A stretch of 52,449 nucleotides of DNA from Candidatus Moranbacteria bacterium UBA1302 (GTDB taxonomy: Bacteria > Patescibacteriota > Minisyncoccia > Moranbacterales > UBA1568): assembly GCA_002307715.1 (NCBI GenBank), contig DBUA01000035.1, forward strand, positions 1 through 52,449. Reading direction: 5' to 3'. Position numbers and translations under genes: made by a program. Shown here piece by piece: positions 31,084 through 39,023 of the stretch (the stretch's first letter is position 1; every line of letters starts with the position of its first letter). The notes beneath the pieces were generated by a model. That model was not told the origin of the DNA. It ran no database searches and saw only the letters and a list, made by a program, of their open reading frames with translations.

Positions 31084-32268
31084 ATGAAAGATTATTCTGC
31101 ATTACAGCCAAGAAGGAAATCGAGGGTCGTCATGGTGGGCGGCGTCGGTATCGGTGGGGATAATCCGATCCGTGTGCAGACGATGACCAATACTGATACG
31201 CTCGATATCGAAGCGACGGTTGCGCAGATTAAAGCATGCGTGAAGGCTGGTTGCGAGCTCATCCGGCTCACGACGCCGACGCCTCGGCATGCCCAGGCGC
31301 TCGGAGCGATTCGCGAGGCGCTCGCGAAGGATGGCATTACGATTCCGCTCATTGCTGATATCCATTTTTTGCCGGCAGCGGCTTTCGAAGCGCTCAAGTG
31401 GGCGGACAAGATCCGACTCAATCCGGGCAATTTTCTCGATGGTAAGATTTTCCGTGAGTTGGCATTCAATGATGCGAGCTATGCCAAAGAAATTGAAAGA
31501 ATCGAGGAAAGTCTACTCCCGTTTATCGAAGCAGCCAAGACAGCTGGAAAACCGATCCGTATCGGTTCTAATCATGGATCGTTATCAGACCGCGTGCTGT
31601 CACGTTTCGGTGATACGCCACAGGGCATGGTTGAGTCAGCGATGGAATATCTCCGCATTTTCAAAAAATATGATTTTGAGGAAATCATTGTCGCTATGAA
31701 AGCTTCTGATCCGCTTATTATGATTGAGGCGAATCGTCTTTTAGTGTCTATAATGGAAAAGGAGGGCATGGACTACCCTATCCACCTCGGCGTAACGGAA
31801 GCGGGTAATGGCGAAGAGGGAAGAGCCAAGTCGACGCTCGGTATCGGCACGCTCCTTCTCGAGGGTCTGGGCGATACGATCCGCGTCTCGCTCACGGAAG
31901 ACCCGGCGAAAGAGATCCCGACCTGCTATGGCATCCTCCAGGCGACGCATCGGCGCATCACTCGGGCGGAGTTTATCTCGTGTCCATCGTGCGGTCGGAC
32001 ACTTTATGATATCGAGGAAGTGGCAAACATCATCAAAGAACGTCTCGGCCATCTGAAGGGTGTGCGTATCGCCATCATGGGCTGCATCGTGAATGGTCTC
32101 GGTGAGATGGCAGATGCAGACTTCGGGTACGTTGGTGGTGCGCCGGATAAGGTGAATCTGTACTATAAGAAGGAGTTGGTGCGGCGGGATGTGCCGCAGG
32201 CAGAGGCAGTCGATGCGCTCATCGGGCTGATTAAGGAAAAGGGGATGTGGGTTGAGCCAATCGTCTGA
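31084..32268 (+). CDS. ispG: 4-hydroxy-3-methylbut-2-en-1-yl diphosphate synthase (IspG/GcpE)
   Basis: 394 residues. Second-to-last step of the MEP isoprenoid pathway, converting ME-cPP to HMBPP with a 4Fe-4S cluster. The TIM-barrel start (RRKSRVVMVGGVGIGGDNPI, VQTMTNTDT) and the ADIHFLP segment are typical. The cluster cysteines are Cys300 and Cys303 (CPSCGRT) and Cys334 (GCIVNGLGE), with the catalytic Glu341 at the end of the last motif. No other MEP enzyme is seen in the window, although a UbiA-family prenyltransferase-like protein lies at 42.4 kb. Third-codon GC is higher than in neighbours. Confidence 0.95.
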   Translation: MKDYSALQPRRKSRVVMVGGVGIGGDNPIRVQTMTNTDTLDIEATVAQIKACVKAGCELIRLTTPTPRHAQALGAIREALAKDGITIPLIADIHFLPAAAFEALKWADKIRLNPGNFLDGKIFRELAFNDASYAKEIERIEESLLPFIEAAKTAGKPIRIGSNHGSLSDRVLSRFGDTPQGMVESAMEYLRIFKKYDFEEIIVAMKASDPLIMIEANRLLVSIMEKEGMDYPIHLGVTEAGNGEEGRAKSTLGIGTLLLEGLGDTIRVSLTEDPAKEIPTCYGILQATHRRITRAEFISCPSCGRTLYDIEEVANIIKERLGHLKGVRIAIMGCIVNGLGEMADADFGYVGGAPDKVNLYYKKELVRRDVPQAEAVDALIGLIKEKGMWVEPIV

Positions 32269-32350
32269 CCAAAAAAGAGTCTTTGAAATTTGTCAAAAGC
32301 CGGGTTTTTTGGTATGTAGAAGAAGCAGTTCTTTTTAGAAGGAGATCGTT

Positions 32351-32503
32351 GTGGATGAAGAAATACCTGTTCGTATTCCAGGTTTAGGGACTATTCCCTG
32401 TACCAAACGGCTTTATCCGGGTGAACCGCTGAAACAGGAAGGCGGTGCAGGCGATGTCGGAGACGACGCTCCGAAAAATACCGAAGACTCACAGGATGAA
32501 TAA
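32351..32503 (+). CDS. 50-residue acidic small protein with strong ribosome-binding site
   Basis: GTG start at 32351 is preceded by AAGGAG with a six-base gap, and the gene has its own terminator 15 nt after the stop. The product (begins MDEEIPVRIPGLGTIPCTK, ends TEDSQDE) has one Cys, a Pro/Gly-rich first half and a Gly/Asp/Glu-rich tail. It is soluble, probably disordered, and unlike any family I know. The combined translation and termination signals make a real gene likely. Confidence 0.6.
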   Translation: MDEEIPVRIPGLGTIPCTKRLYPGEPLKQEGGAGDVGDDAPKNTEDSQDE

Positions 32504-32517
32504 TAAACAGTTACAAA

Positions 32518-32540
32518 GGCGTGCAATGCACGCCGTTTTT
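32518..32540 (+). terminator. Terminator after the 50-residue gene
   Basis: GGCGTGC (32518-32524) / GCACGCC (32528-32534), AAT loop, then GTTTTTC. Confidence 0.8.
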
Positions 32541-32650
32541 CTTGCCTAAAAAACAGATATGTGTTATCGTTCATTTGTTAATTTTTTTACAACGAGCAGA
32601 TGTTGGTCTGAGCAAAGTCAAAGACGAGCATCTTGCTGACAAAAATGCTT

Positions 32651-32914
32651 ATGGCACTTACGCACAAGCAAAAGGAGAAAGTGACTGGTGAAGTGAAGCG
32701 GCACGATAAGGACACGGGTTCCCCGGAATATCAGATCGCTTTGTTCACTGAGCAGATCAAGCGCCTTACGACTCACCTCAAGAAGAATAAGAAGGACTTC
32801 CATTCTCGTCGTGGACTCTTGAAAATGGTTGCGAAGCGTAAAAAGCTTCTCTCATATCTTGAAAAGACGAACGAATCAGCTTATAAGGAATTGGTAACGA
32901 CTCTGGGGCTTTAA
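32651..32914 (+). CDS. rpsO: 30S ribosomal protein S15
   Basis: 87 residues from the MALTHKQKEKV methionine (two upstream in-frame ATGs add at most six residues). S15 binds the central domain of 16S rRNA early in assembly. Signatures: DTGSPEYQIALFTEQI, LTTHLKKNKKDFHSRRGLL and a KRKKLLSYLEKTN tail. In many bacteria rpsO is directly followed by pnp; here a NYN-domain gene is inserted between them. The terminator stem begins inside the last codons. Confidence 0.95.
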   Translation: MALTHKQKEKVTGEVKRHDKDTGSPEYQIALFTEQIKRLTTHLKKNKKDFHSRRGLLKMVAKRKKLLSYLEKTNESAYKELVTTLGL

Positions 32915-32928
32915 TCAAGCCCCTTTTT
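32905..32928 (+). terminator. Terminator overlapping the rpsO stop codon
   Basis: GGGGCTT (32905-32911) / AAGCCCC (32917-32923) followed by five T; the stop codon lies in the loop. Confidence 0.75.
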
Positions 32929-32967
32929 CTATCATCTGATGATAGCCTTTCGTAAGACGAATGATGT

Positions 32968-33468
32968 ATGGCAAAATTTGCTGAGCAGCGTGTGGGTGTT
33001 TTGGTGGATATTTCCAATCTTTATTATAGCGCCCGAGTGTTGTATGGAAAGAAGGTGAATTATCGTAATATTCTTGAAGCGGCTGCTGGTGGACGTAAGC
33101 TTATCCGCGCTATCGCATATGGCATTAAAACAGCCGAAGCAACAGAAGAAAAGTTTTTCGAAGCCCTCGAGAAGAGCGGCTATGAGGTCAAGACCAAGGA
33201 TCTCCAGATCTTTCCAGACGGATCCAAGAAAGGTGACTGGGACGTCGGCATCGCAGTTGATGCCATCAAGATGGCTCCAAAGCTTGATGCGCTTGTGCTT
33301 CTTTCGGGTGATGGCGATTATGTTTCGCTCGCGGAATATATACAGAATACGTATGGCTGTCGTGTCGAAGTGATTGCTTTCGCCGAATCGGCCTCGGCTA
33401 AATTGATTGATATTGCTGATGATTTCATCAATCTTTCGAGTGATAAGCGACGTTTTCTTATTTCATAG
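32968..33468 (+). CDS. NYN-domain (LabA/PIN-like) RNA-processing nuclease
   Basis: 166 residues, a single PIN-like NYN domain. Such proteins are metal-dependent ribonucleases. The acidic active-site set is visible: Asp14 in VGVLVDISNLYYS, the Asp pair in KGDWDVGIAVDA, and LLSGDGDYVSL with further acidic residues. Its place between rpsO and the exonuclease gene pnp suggests a role in RNA turnover, which is inference. No Shine-Dalgarno site is evident. Confidence 0.88.
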   Translation: MAKFAEQRVGVLVDISNLYYSARVLYGKKVNYRNILEAAAGGRKLIRAIAYGIKTAEATEEKFFEALEKSGYEVKTKDLQIFPDGSKKGDWDVGIAVDAIKMAPKLDALVLLSGDGDYVSLAEYIQNTYGCRVEVIAFAESASAKLIDIADDFINLSSDKRRFLIS

Positions 33469-33517
33469 GTTGATGTTGCATACGAAGACAGTCTTGTTTT
33501 GGCAGGGCTGTTTTTCT

Positions 33518-33547
33518 TTGACAAAAGGGCGAAAATGACGCTAAACT
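33518..33547 (+). promoter_or_regulatory. Promoter of pnp
   Basis: TTGACA (33518-33523), 18-nt spacer, TAAACT (33542-33547). It implies a ~110-nt untranslated leader containing a CTCTC-GGG-GAGAG hairpin near 33610-33625, a possible autoregulation site as in other pnp genes. Confidence 0.5.
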
Positions 33548-33663
33548 GAGGGCAGTTAGTCTTAATTCGAGCCTTTTTCAGGTTTATAGCTACACGATTC
33601 TTCACGAAACTCTCGGGGAGAGCCGCGTGTTTATGAGCTTGAATAGGCTATAAGCATTTTTAT

Positions 33664-35784
33664 ATGCAAGAGAAGAAATGGTCTCTCGAACTCGGTGGCC
33701 GCGAACTGATTATCGAGACAGGGACGCTGGCCAAGCAGGCAAGCGGGTCAGTGACAGCGCGTTATGGTGATACGGTTGTCTTGGCAACCGCGACAATGAG
33801 CAAGGAAATGTCCAAGATTACGGGCTATTTCCCACTCATGGTGGACTACGAAGAGCGGTACTATGCCGCGGGCAAGATTAAGGGATCGCGCTTCATCAAG
33901 CGTGAAGGCCGTCCATCGGATGATGCTATTCTTTCGGGGCGCGCGGTGGATCGTACGATTCGGCCATTGTTCGATAGCCGCATGCGCAACGAAGTACAGG
34001 TGGTCGTGACGACACTGTCGTATGATGGAGTGAATGATCCTGATCTCGTAGCGATGATTGCGGCTTCGGCGGCGCTTACGCTCTCGGATATTCCGTGGAA
34101 TGGACCGATCGGAGCGGTACGCGTAGGGCTTCAGAATGGTGCATTCATACTCAATCCTTCAAGCGAGGAGTGTAAAAGTGGCATGCTTGATCTTCTGGTC
34201 TCGGGCACCAAAGACAAGATCAATATGATCGAGTGCGGCGCTAATGAGATTACCGAAGAAAAGATGGGAGAGGCTTTCGAGTTCGCTTTTGAAGCCGTCC
34301 AGAAGATAGCAGCATTCATTGAGGATATCAGGAAAGAAGCTGGCAAAGAAAAGCGTGCTGCGGCTATGCTCCGTGGTTCTGATGAGTTTGAGGCTGATAT
34401 CCGCGCTTTTTGTGAACAGTCTGGTTTGGCAGAAGCGCTCTATCTTCGTCCAAAGCAGTCCATGGAAACGAAGGTTGCTGAAATCAATGCAGAAATCGCG
34501 AAATATGCGATGGAAAAATACTCGGATCAGAAAAATCTGAACGAACTCCTTTCCATTATCACCGAAGAAGTCTCTGACGAAGCGGTGCATGAGAACATCC
34601 TGAAGAAAGGCGCTCGTCCGGATGGCCGCGGTGTGACGGAGATTCGCCCGATCACTTGCAATGTTGGTATCCTGCCGCGTACGCACGGTACTGGCCTCTT
34701 CACGCGTGGTGAGACTCAAGCTTTGACCGTCACGACGCTTGGCGCTCCTGGCGATGAAATGGTCGTTGATACGATGGAAACCGATATCAAGAAGCGTTAC
34801 ATGCACTTCTACAATTTTCCGCCGTATTCCGTCGGTGAAGTGCGTCCGATGCGTGGTCCAGGCCGCCGGGAAATCGGCCATGGTGCACTTGCTGAAAAGG
34901 CACTTGTGCCGGTACTGCCGAGCAAAGAAGAATTTCCTTACACGATTCTTCTTGTTTCCGAGGTGCTCGAGTCAAATGGCTCATCTTCTATGGCTTCGAC
35001 ATGCGGTTCCACACTTTCCCTTATGGATGCTGGTGTACCGATCCGGAAACCGGTTGCGGGTATCGCGATGGGCGTAATTACAGGCAAGGATGGCGAGTAT
35101 AAAGTGCTGACTGACATCCAAGGTTTGGAAGACCATTATGGAGATATGGACTTCAAAGTGGCTGGCACCAAAGATGGTATCACAGCCATGCAGATGGATG
35201 TGAAGATTGATGGTCTGACCCCGGCGATGCTCAAAGTGGCTATCGCGCAGGCGCTCGAAGGTCGACTCTTCATCATGGATAAGATGCTTGCAACGATTCC
35301 GGAAGTGCGCAAGACGATGTCTCCGTACGCGCCGCGCATCATCACGCTCCACATCAATCCGGAGAAGATTCGTGATGTCATCGGCCCGGGCGGCAAGATG
35401 ATCAACCAGATCATCGACGAGACGGGTGTTTCGATCGATATTGAGGATGATGGTTCAGTATTTATCACATCTTCCGAAGAAGCTGGTGCAACAAAGGCGG
35501 TTGAATGGATCACAAATCTCACTCGCGAAGTGAAAGCAGGTGAGCTTTTTCAAGGTCGCATAACGCGCATCATGAATTTCGGCGCTTTTGCTGAAGTATT
35601 GCCGAACCAGGAAGGGTTGATCCATATTTCAGAGCTCGCGGATCATCGAGTCGAAAAAGTGGAAGATGTCGTGCGCGTCGGAGACGTTGTTCCGGTCATC
35701 GTAAAGGAGATAGACGCTCAGGGGCGTATCAATCTTTCGCATAAGGCAGCTCTGAAAAAACTCAGTGACGTTTCAGGTGAATAA
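33664..35784 (+). CDS. pnp: Polyribonucleotide nucleotidyltransferase (PNPase)
   Basis: 706 residues, normal length. Phosphorolytic 3'-5' exoribonuclease acting as a trimer. Two RNase PH-type domains flank an alpha-helical domain: the first includes MSKEMSKITGYFPLMVDYEE and FIKREGRPSDDAILSGRAVD, the second KKGARPDGRGVTEIRPI, FTRGETQALTVTTLG and the active-site block ending MDAGVPIRKPVAGIAMG. A KH domain (INPEKIRDVIGPGGKMINQI) and an S1 domain (GRITRIMNFGAFAEVLPNQE) follow. All landmarks expected for full activity are present. Confidence 0.97.
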   Translation: MQEKKWSLELGGRELIIETGTLAKQASGSVTARYGDTVVLATATMSKEMSKITGYFPLMVDYEERYYAAGKIKGSRFIKREGRPSDDAILSGRAVDRTIRPLFDSRMRNEVQVVVTTLSYDGVNDPDLVAMIAASAALTLSDIPWNGPIGAVRVGLQNGAFILNPSSEECKSGMLDLLVSGTKDKINMIECGANEITEEKMGEAFEFAFEAVQKIAAFIEDIRKEAGKEKRAAAMLRGSDEFEADIRAFCEQSGLAEALYLRPKQSMETKVAEINAEIAKYAMEKYSDQKNLNELLSIITEEVSDEAVHENILKKGARPDGRGVTEIRPITCNVGILPRTHGTGLFTRGETQALTVTTLGAPGDEMVVDTMETDIKKRYMHFYNFPPYSVGEVRPMRGPGRREIGHGALAEKALVPVLPSKEEFPYTILLVSEVLESNGSSSMASTCGSTLSLMDAGVPIRKPVAGIAMGVITGKDGEYKVLTDIQGLEDHYGDMDFKVAGTKDGITAMQMDVKIDGLTPAMLKVAIAQALEGRLFIMDKMLATIPEVRKTMSPYAPRIITLHINPEKIRDVIGPGGKMINQIIDETGVSIDIEDDGSVFITSSEEAGATKAVEWITNLTREVKAGELFQGRITRIMNFGAFAEVLPNQEGLIHISELADHRVEKVEDVVRVGDVVPVIVKEIDAQGRINLSHKAALKKLSDVSGE

Positions 35785-35820
35785 GCGCTGTCTAGTGTTT
35801 GCGACAGTTTGGTGTATACT

Positions 35821-35845
35821 AAAGGAGAGGTAATGCCTCTCCTTT
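35821..35845 (+). terminator. 10-bp perfect hairpin after pnp
   Basis: AAAGGAGAGG (35821-35830) / CCTCTCCTTT (35836-35845). It lacks a long T run, and TATACT (35815-35820) lies directly before it, so it may instead be the 5' end of the next transcript. Confidence 0.45.
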
Positions 35846-35859
35846 AGATTTATCGCAGA

Positions 35860-36963
35860 ATGTTTATGTCACTGTTTTCTTTTGGGACAGAAACCGATCG
35901 TTCAAATAAAAAAGGTGATATCCCGCAGGAGTTTTATGATGCCGTAAGCGTCATGGAAGATGTTCCGTTTGGAAAATTTGAGAAACAGCCTGTGACAACC
36001 TCGCAGATTAGCCAAGCAGAGAAACTCGCAGATGGAGCGAGCCCATTTTTAGATGCGTTTCCTTCAAAAAAAGAAGCGGCTGCAGAAGGTACAATAACAT
36101 TTCAGCCTTCGTCTGAGGATACACAGCCGATAGATGTTCCATCCGAACTTGTTTTTTCTGATGAAATTGACAAAAACACCCGTTTTTCTGAACCAGAAAC
36201 GAAATCTGATTTTTCGTCCCCTAAAAAACATACTGCAACGCTTATCATAGCGATTTCATCTATTGCGATAGTCTGCATCGCTCTCGCGTATTATTTCTTT
36301 TCTTACAGGCCAACGCATCAACAGCCGGAGATGTCGACTTTTTCTGAAGTTTCAGAGTCAACTTCATCCGAAGTACAATCAGAAACGGCAAGTACAATGC
36401 CTTTTGCAACGGATACGCCGAATTATCTGCCTATTGACACCGAAACAGCGACTGCAGAAAGCGTTCGAGCGGCTTTCTTGCAAATTTCAACTCAGATGGC
36501 CGATGCCGGGATGGATCAGCCGGTAGAATTCTTCGTAACGGATAACAACAATAACCCTATCGCATTCAGCCGGTTTGCCTATATGACGGGTATTGCTTTA
36601 CCGGCGGATTTTTTGGCATTGTCCAATGAGACATTTTCGTTCTGTGTTTATAATGATGGAGGACAGATGCGTTTTGTTCTCGATCTTTCATTTAAGGATG
36701 CGGCAACTGCCGAAAAACTTATCACATCGAACGAATCCGGGCTGCCGGCTGCATTCCAAAAATTATTTTACGGAACAGAGGTTATTGCTCCGAATGCAGC
36801 GATATTCCGATCAGGCGCTTATGGCTCCTCAGTTATTCGTTATGTGAATCTTGATATTGATCGTCATTATTCTCTTGATTATGTCATTGAAAATGGCGAG
36901 ATGATAATCAGTTCAAGCAAGGATGCCCTTCGCGCTTTCTTGGCAGTACGACAATCGAAATGA
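35860..36963 (+). CDS. Single-pass membrane protein of unknown function
   Basis: 367 residues (a second ATG lies two codons in). About 125 cytoplasmic residues, acidic and low in structure, are followed by one transmembrane helix (about 126-147, ATLIIAISSIAIVCIALAYY), a Ser/Thr/Glu-rich linker, and a ~190-residue extracytoplasmic domain of alternating strands and helices (VEFFVTDNNNNPIAF, FSFCVYNDGGQMRFVLDLSF, GSSVIRYVNLDIDRHYSLDY). I do not recognise the outer domain. This layout is common among uncharacterised CPR surface proteins. Confidence 0.8.
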   Translation: MFMSLFSFGTETDRSNKKGDIPQEFYDAVSVMEDVPFGKFEKQPVTTSQISQAEKLADGASPFLDAFPSKKEAAAEGTITFQPSSEDTQPIDVPSELVFSDEIDKNTRFSEPETKSDFSSPKKHTATLIIAISSIAIVCIALAYYFFSYRPTHQQPEMSTFSEVSESTSSEVQSETASTMPFATDTPNYLPIDTETATAESVRAAFLQISTQMADAGMDQPVEFFVTDNNNNPIAFSRFAYMTGIALPADFLALSNETFSFCVYNDGGQMRFVLDLSFKDAATAEKLITSNESGLPAAFQKLFYGTEVIAPNAAIFRSGAYGSSVIRYVNLDIDRHYSLDYVIENGEMIISSSKDALRAFLAVRQSK

Positions 36964-37106
36964 CGCGAATGGCTGTATAGAAGCTTTTTGATGATGTTAG
37001 AGAAAGTCCGATACTTTATTTTCTGATAGATAGATGTGCGATATCTGGTATGTCCAGTCGATAAGAGAGAAATGCCGATGAATAAGCGTCGTATCATAGT
37101 GATACA

Positions 37107-37135
37107 TTGACCCGAGTCGTTTTTTCTGCTATAAT
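37107..37135 (+). promoter_or_regulatory. Strong sigma70-type promoter ahead of a candidate structured RNA
   Basis: TTGACC (37107-37112), exactly 17-nt spacer, perfect TATAAT (37130-37135). It is the best promoter match in the window, yet no convincing protein gene follows for more than 600 nt. Confidence 0.8.
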
Positions 37136-37141
37136 GGATTT

Positions 37142-37749
37142 GTAAGGTTTGATTCTTTGACAACCGCTCCCTCTCTTACTGCGAAAGCAGCCATTCAGGG
37201 ACAGTGGAAGAGCTCTCATCCGCAGCGATGCGTTGCGAAGGAGAACTCTTTCACTGTTCAAGTGTTTCGACAATGCATCGAAACCGCTCCGCCCTAACAC
37301 GGAGACAAAAAACAAAAACAAAAGACGGGGTTAGCTACACAGCGGATGGAAATCGCGTTTGTATCTGCTGCGTAGCTAATGCCCACGCTCTTGAAAATAA
37401 TAAACATCAAGAGAAAAAATAAAAAGAAACAAAAAAATCGTTCTTTCAAACAAAACAAAGGCTTTATGCCAGAGAATGGTGAAGGGAGAAGTGCTTGAAA
37501 CGTTAGGACAAGCGCAAAAAAATGACATGCGCACAAACTACACGAATGTTCCTTGGATCACTGATGCTACTTACCCGGGCTAGGTGACCGAAATATACGT
37601 GTTGGCACATGCAACGTCGGGCGCTACAGAGCCAAAATTTATATTATTTGGGCGTTCATAGCGCCCGGCACCAACAATTCCTGAAGGGAAGGGGTCGGGC
37701 AGAGTATGGAAGAATAGATTGTAGAGATGGCTTGAAAGGCCATTTTTTT
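37142..37749 (+). ncRNA. Candidate ~600-nt structured non-coding RNA of unknown class
   Basis: The stretch runs from the strong promoter to an intrinsic terminator and is full of helices. These include CTGC-GAAA-GCAG (37179-37190), a 12-bp stem 37201-37212/37246-37257, GTTTCGA/TCGAAAC (37264-37270/37278-37284), CTCCG/CGGAG (37287-37304), TTAGCTAC/GTAGCTAA (37331-37338/37372-37379) enclosing AGCGGAT/ATCTGCT, CTCTTG/CAAGAG (37388-37413), and GTTGG/CCAAC enclosing GGGCGCTA/TAGCGCCC (37601-37675). A-rich unpaired linkers separate the 5' and 3' domains. I could not find the conserved signatures of RNase P RNA, tmRNA, SRP RNA or group I/II introns. A 72-codon frame (37204-37422) crosses the helices but looks accidental. 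Confidence 0.6.
37727..37749 (+). terminator. Terminator of the candidate RNA
   Basis: ATGGC (37727-37731) / GCCAT (37739-37743), 7-nt loop, followed by T7. Confidence 0.75.
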
Positions 37750-37780
37750 ATTGTAAAAAAGAGATCAAAATTTTGATCAT

Positions 37781-38164
37781 ATGGGGACTTTCTCACTTTC
37801 ATCTCCGATTGGTACGCTTGGTGAGCGCATCGGTTGCCAGTATCTTCAACAAAAAGGCTATCGTATATTAGAGCGCAATTATTGCAATGCTCACGGACGT
37901 AGGCTTGGAGAAATCGATATCGTAGCCGAAAAAGAGAAGAAACTTATTTTTGTTGAAGTAAAAACACGTATTGATCCAGGAACATCATTGCCTGAAGAAA
38001 ACGTGACACGCGAGAAGCTGCGGAAGCTTGAACGCGTAGCTGTCCATTATCTTCGGGAAAAACATTCTGAAAATCGTCCGTATGCTTTTGATGTGCTCGC
38101 CATAACGTATGACAAGAAAACAAAAACAGCTCACGTGAGGCATCTAGAAAGCGTTTTTTTATGA
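37781..38164 (+). CDS. YraN family protein (UPF0102), predicted endonuclease fold
   Basis: 127 residues. A restriction-endonuclease-like fold protein; the family is widespread and its role, perhaps in DNA repair or uptake, is not established. The nuclease core is visible: GTLGERIGCQYLQQKGY with its leading Glu, then GEIDIVAEKEKKLIFVEVKT with the D...ExK pattern. The gene follows the structured-RNA terminator by about 30 nt and precedes a DksA-like gene with its own promoter. Confidence 0.92.
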   Translation: MGTFSLSSPIGTLGERIGCQYLQQKGYRILERNYCNAHGRRLGEIDIVAEKEKKLIFVEVKTRIDPGTSLPEENVTREKLRKLERVAVHYLREKHSENRPYAFDVLAITYDKKTKTAHVRHLESVFL

Positions 38165-38172
38165 AATCGCCA

Positions 38173-38201
38173 TCGACAAGAGGTATATTTTTTGCTATAA
38201 T
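38173..38201 (+). promoter_or_regulatory. Promoter of the DksA-like gene
   Basis: TCGACA (38173-38178), 17-nt spacer, perfect TATAAT (38196-38201), about 34 nt before the start codon. Confidence 0.65.
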
Positions 38202-38234
38202 AAAGAAAGTAATAGTTGTTGATGATACAAAACT

Positions 38235-38579
38235 ATGGCGCTTGATCAGGCAGTGATTGCGGAATTGAAGGAAAAGCTTTTAATTGAAAAGAAACGTTTG
38301 GAAAGCGAACTTTCCGGTTTCGCAGATTCTACGGAGGTCCCGGGCGATTATAAGACTGCTTTTGACAATATCGGTACGGATGAAGACGAGAATGCGACTG
38401 AAGTTGAAGAATATGTCGATAATCTCGCGCTCGAAAGCAATCTTGAAGGTCAGCTTCGCGATGTGGATGATGCGCTTGCCAAGATAGAACAGAACACTTA
38501 CGGTATTTGTGAAAAGACTGGACAGGAAATTAGTATAGAAAGACTTAAGGCATATCCAGCGGCGCGTACCGTGGTTTGA
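38235..38579 (+). CDS. DksA/TraR-family protein with reduced zinc finger
   Basis: 114 residues. DksA-like proteins reach into the RNA polymerase secondary channel and alter initiation. The coiled-coil hairpin (about 5-80) and the YGICEKTGQEISIERLKAYPAA block identify the family. Of the four zinc-finger cysteines only Cys at about residue 93 remains: the second is Thr (CEKT), and the last CxxC pair is missing because the protein ends at ARTVV. The fold must be kept without zinc. The stop codon overlaps a possible TTG start of lspA, so the two are co-transcribed. Confidence 0.87.
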   Translation: MALDQAVIAELKEKLLIEKKRLESELSGFADSTEVPGDYKTAFDNIGTDEDENATEVEEYVDNLALESNLEGQLRDVDDALAKIEQNTYGICEKTGQEISIERLKAYPAARTVV

Positions 38580-38596
38580 TTGGTGTCCGTGTGACT

Positions 38597-39019
38597 ATGA
38601 TAAGGCTGCAGAAAGCGGTGCATGGCGCGTTTTCGGTAGCCTTTTTCTTTTTTTTGTGTCAAGCAGCCCGTGTGTTGGTGGAAATATTTATTCCTTCTTC
38701 TGTCGTTTGTAATGGAAGTGCGGCATTTGGGGTTCATGTTCCCTCAGAAATAGGAGTGATAATCGGCATAGCCAGTACCATCTTTTTTATCGCAGGCTGG
38801 ATTTTCATGGGCAACGAACCGAGATGGGAATGGCCTTGGATCTTTCTGATAGCTGCCGGTTTTTCCAATCTTGCTGAAAGGCTTTTTTTCGGTTGCGTGG
38901 TAGACTATATACATATATCAGCTTTCCCTGTTTTCAATGTGGCGGATGTATTGTTGACGGTTGGAACAGTATCATTGTTTCTTTTCTTTCCGCGCTTTTC
39001 GGAGAACGATAAGATGTAA
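38597..39019 (+). CDS. lspA: Lipoprotein signal peptidase (signal peptidase II)
   Basis: 140 residues from ATG 38597; a TTG at 38576 overlapping the previous stop would add seven residues. Aspartic protease of the inner membrane that removes signal peptides from lipidated prolipoproteins. Four hydrophobic helices are visible. The conserved blocks CNGSAAFGVHV and GFSNLAERLFFGCVVDYIHI are present, followed by PVFNVADVLL. The catalytic aspartates are those of VVD and NVAD. It implies that the cell makes lipoproteins. Confidence 0.9.
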   Translation: MIRLQKAVHGAFSVAFFFFLCQAARVLVEIFIPSSVVCNGSAAFGVHVPSEIGVIIGIASTIFFIAGWIFMGNEPRWEWPWIFLIAAGFSNLAERLFFGCVVDYIHISAFPVFNVADVLLTVGTVSLFLFFPRFSENDKM

Positions 39020-39023
39020 CTGT

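Noticed and set aside
36964..37106. Additional gene between the membrane protein and the RNA promoter
   Set aside because: No frame of useful length or ribosome site; nothing recognisable in this short gap.
37204..37422. 72-codon open frame inside the structured RNA
   Set aside because: It crosses several strong helices, starts with a weak codon context and has low-complexity Lys-rich and Cys-rich parts. A similar frame exists on the opposite strand, as expected from inverted repeats.
37142..37749. tmRNA, RNase P RNA or SRP RNA
   Set aside because: No tRNA-like ends or T arm with TTCGA in place, no tag frame ending in Leu-Ala-Ala, no GAAAGTCCGGGC or ACAGAA core of RNase P RNA, and no GGAAGCAGC of SRP RNA. 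The large size also disagrees with SRP RNA.
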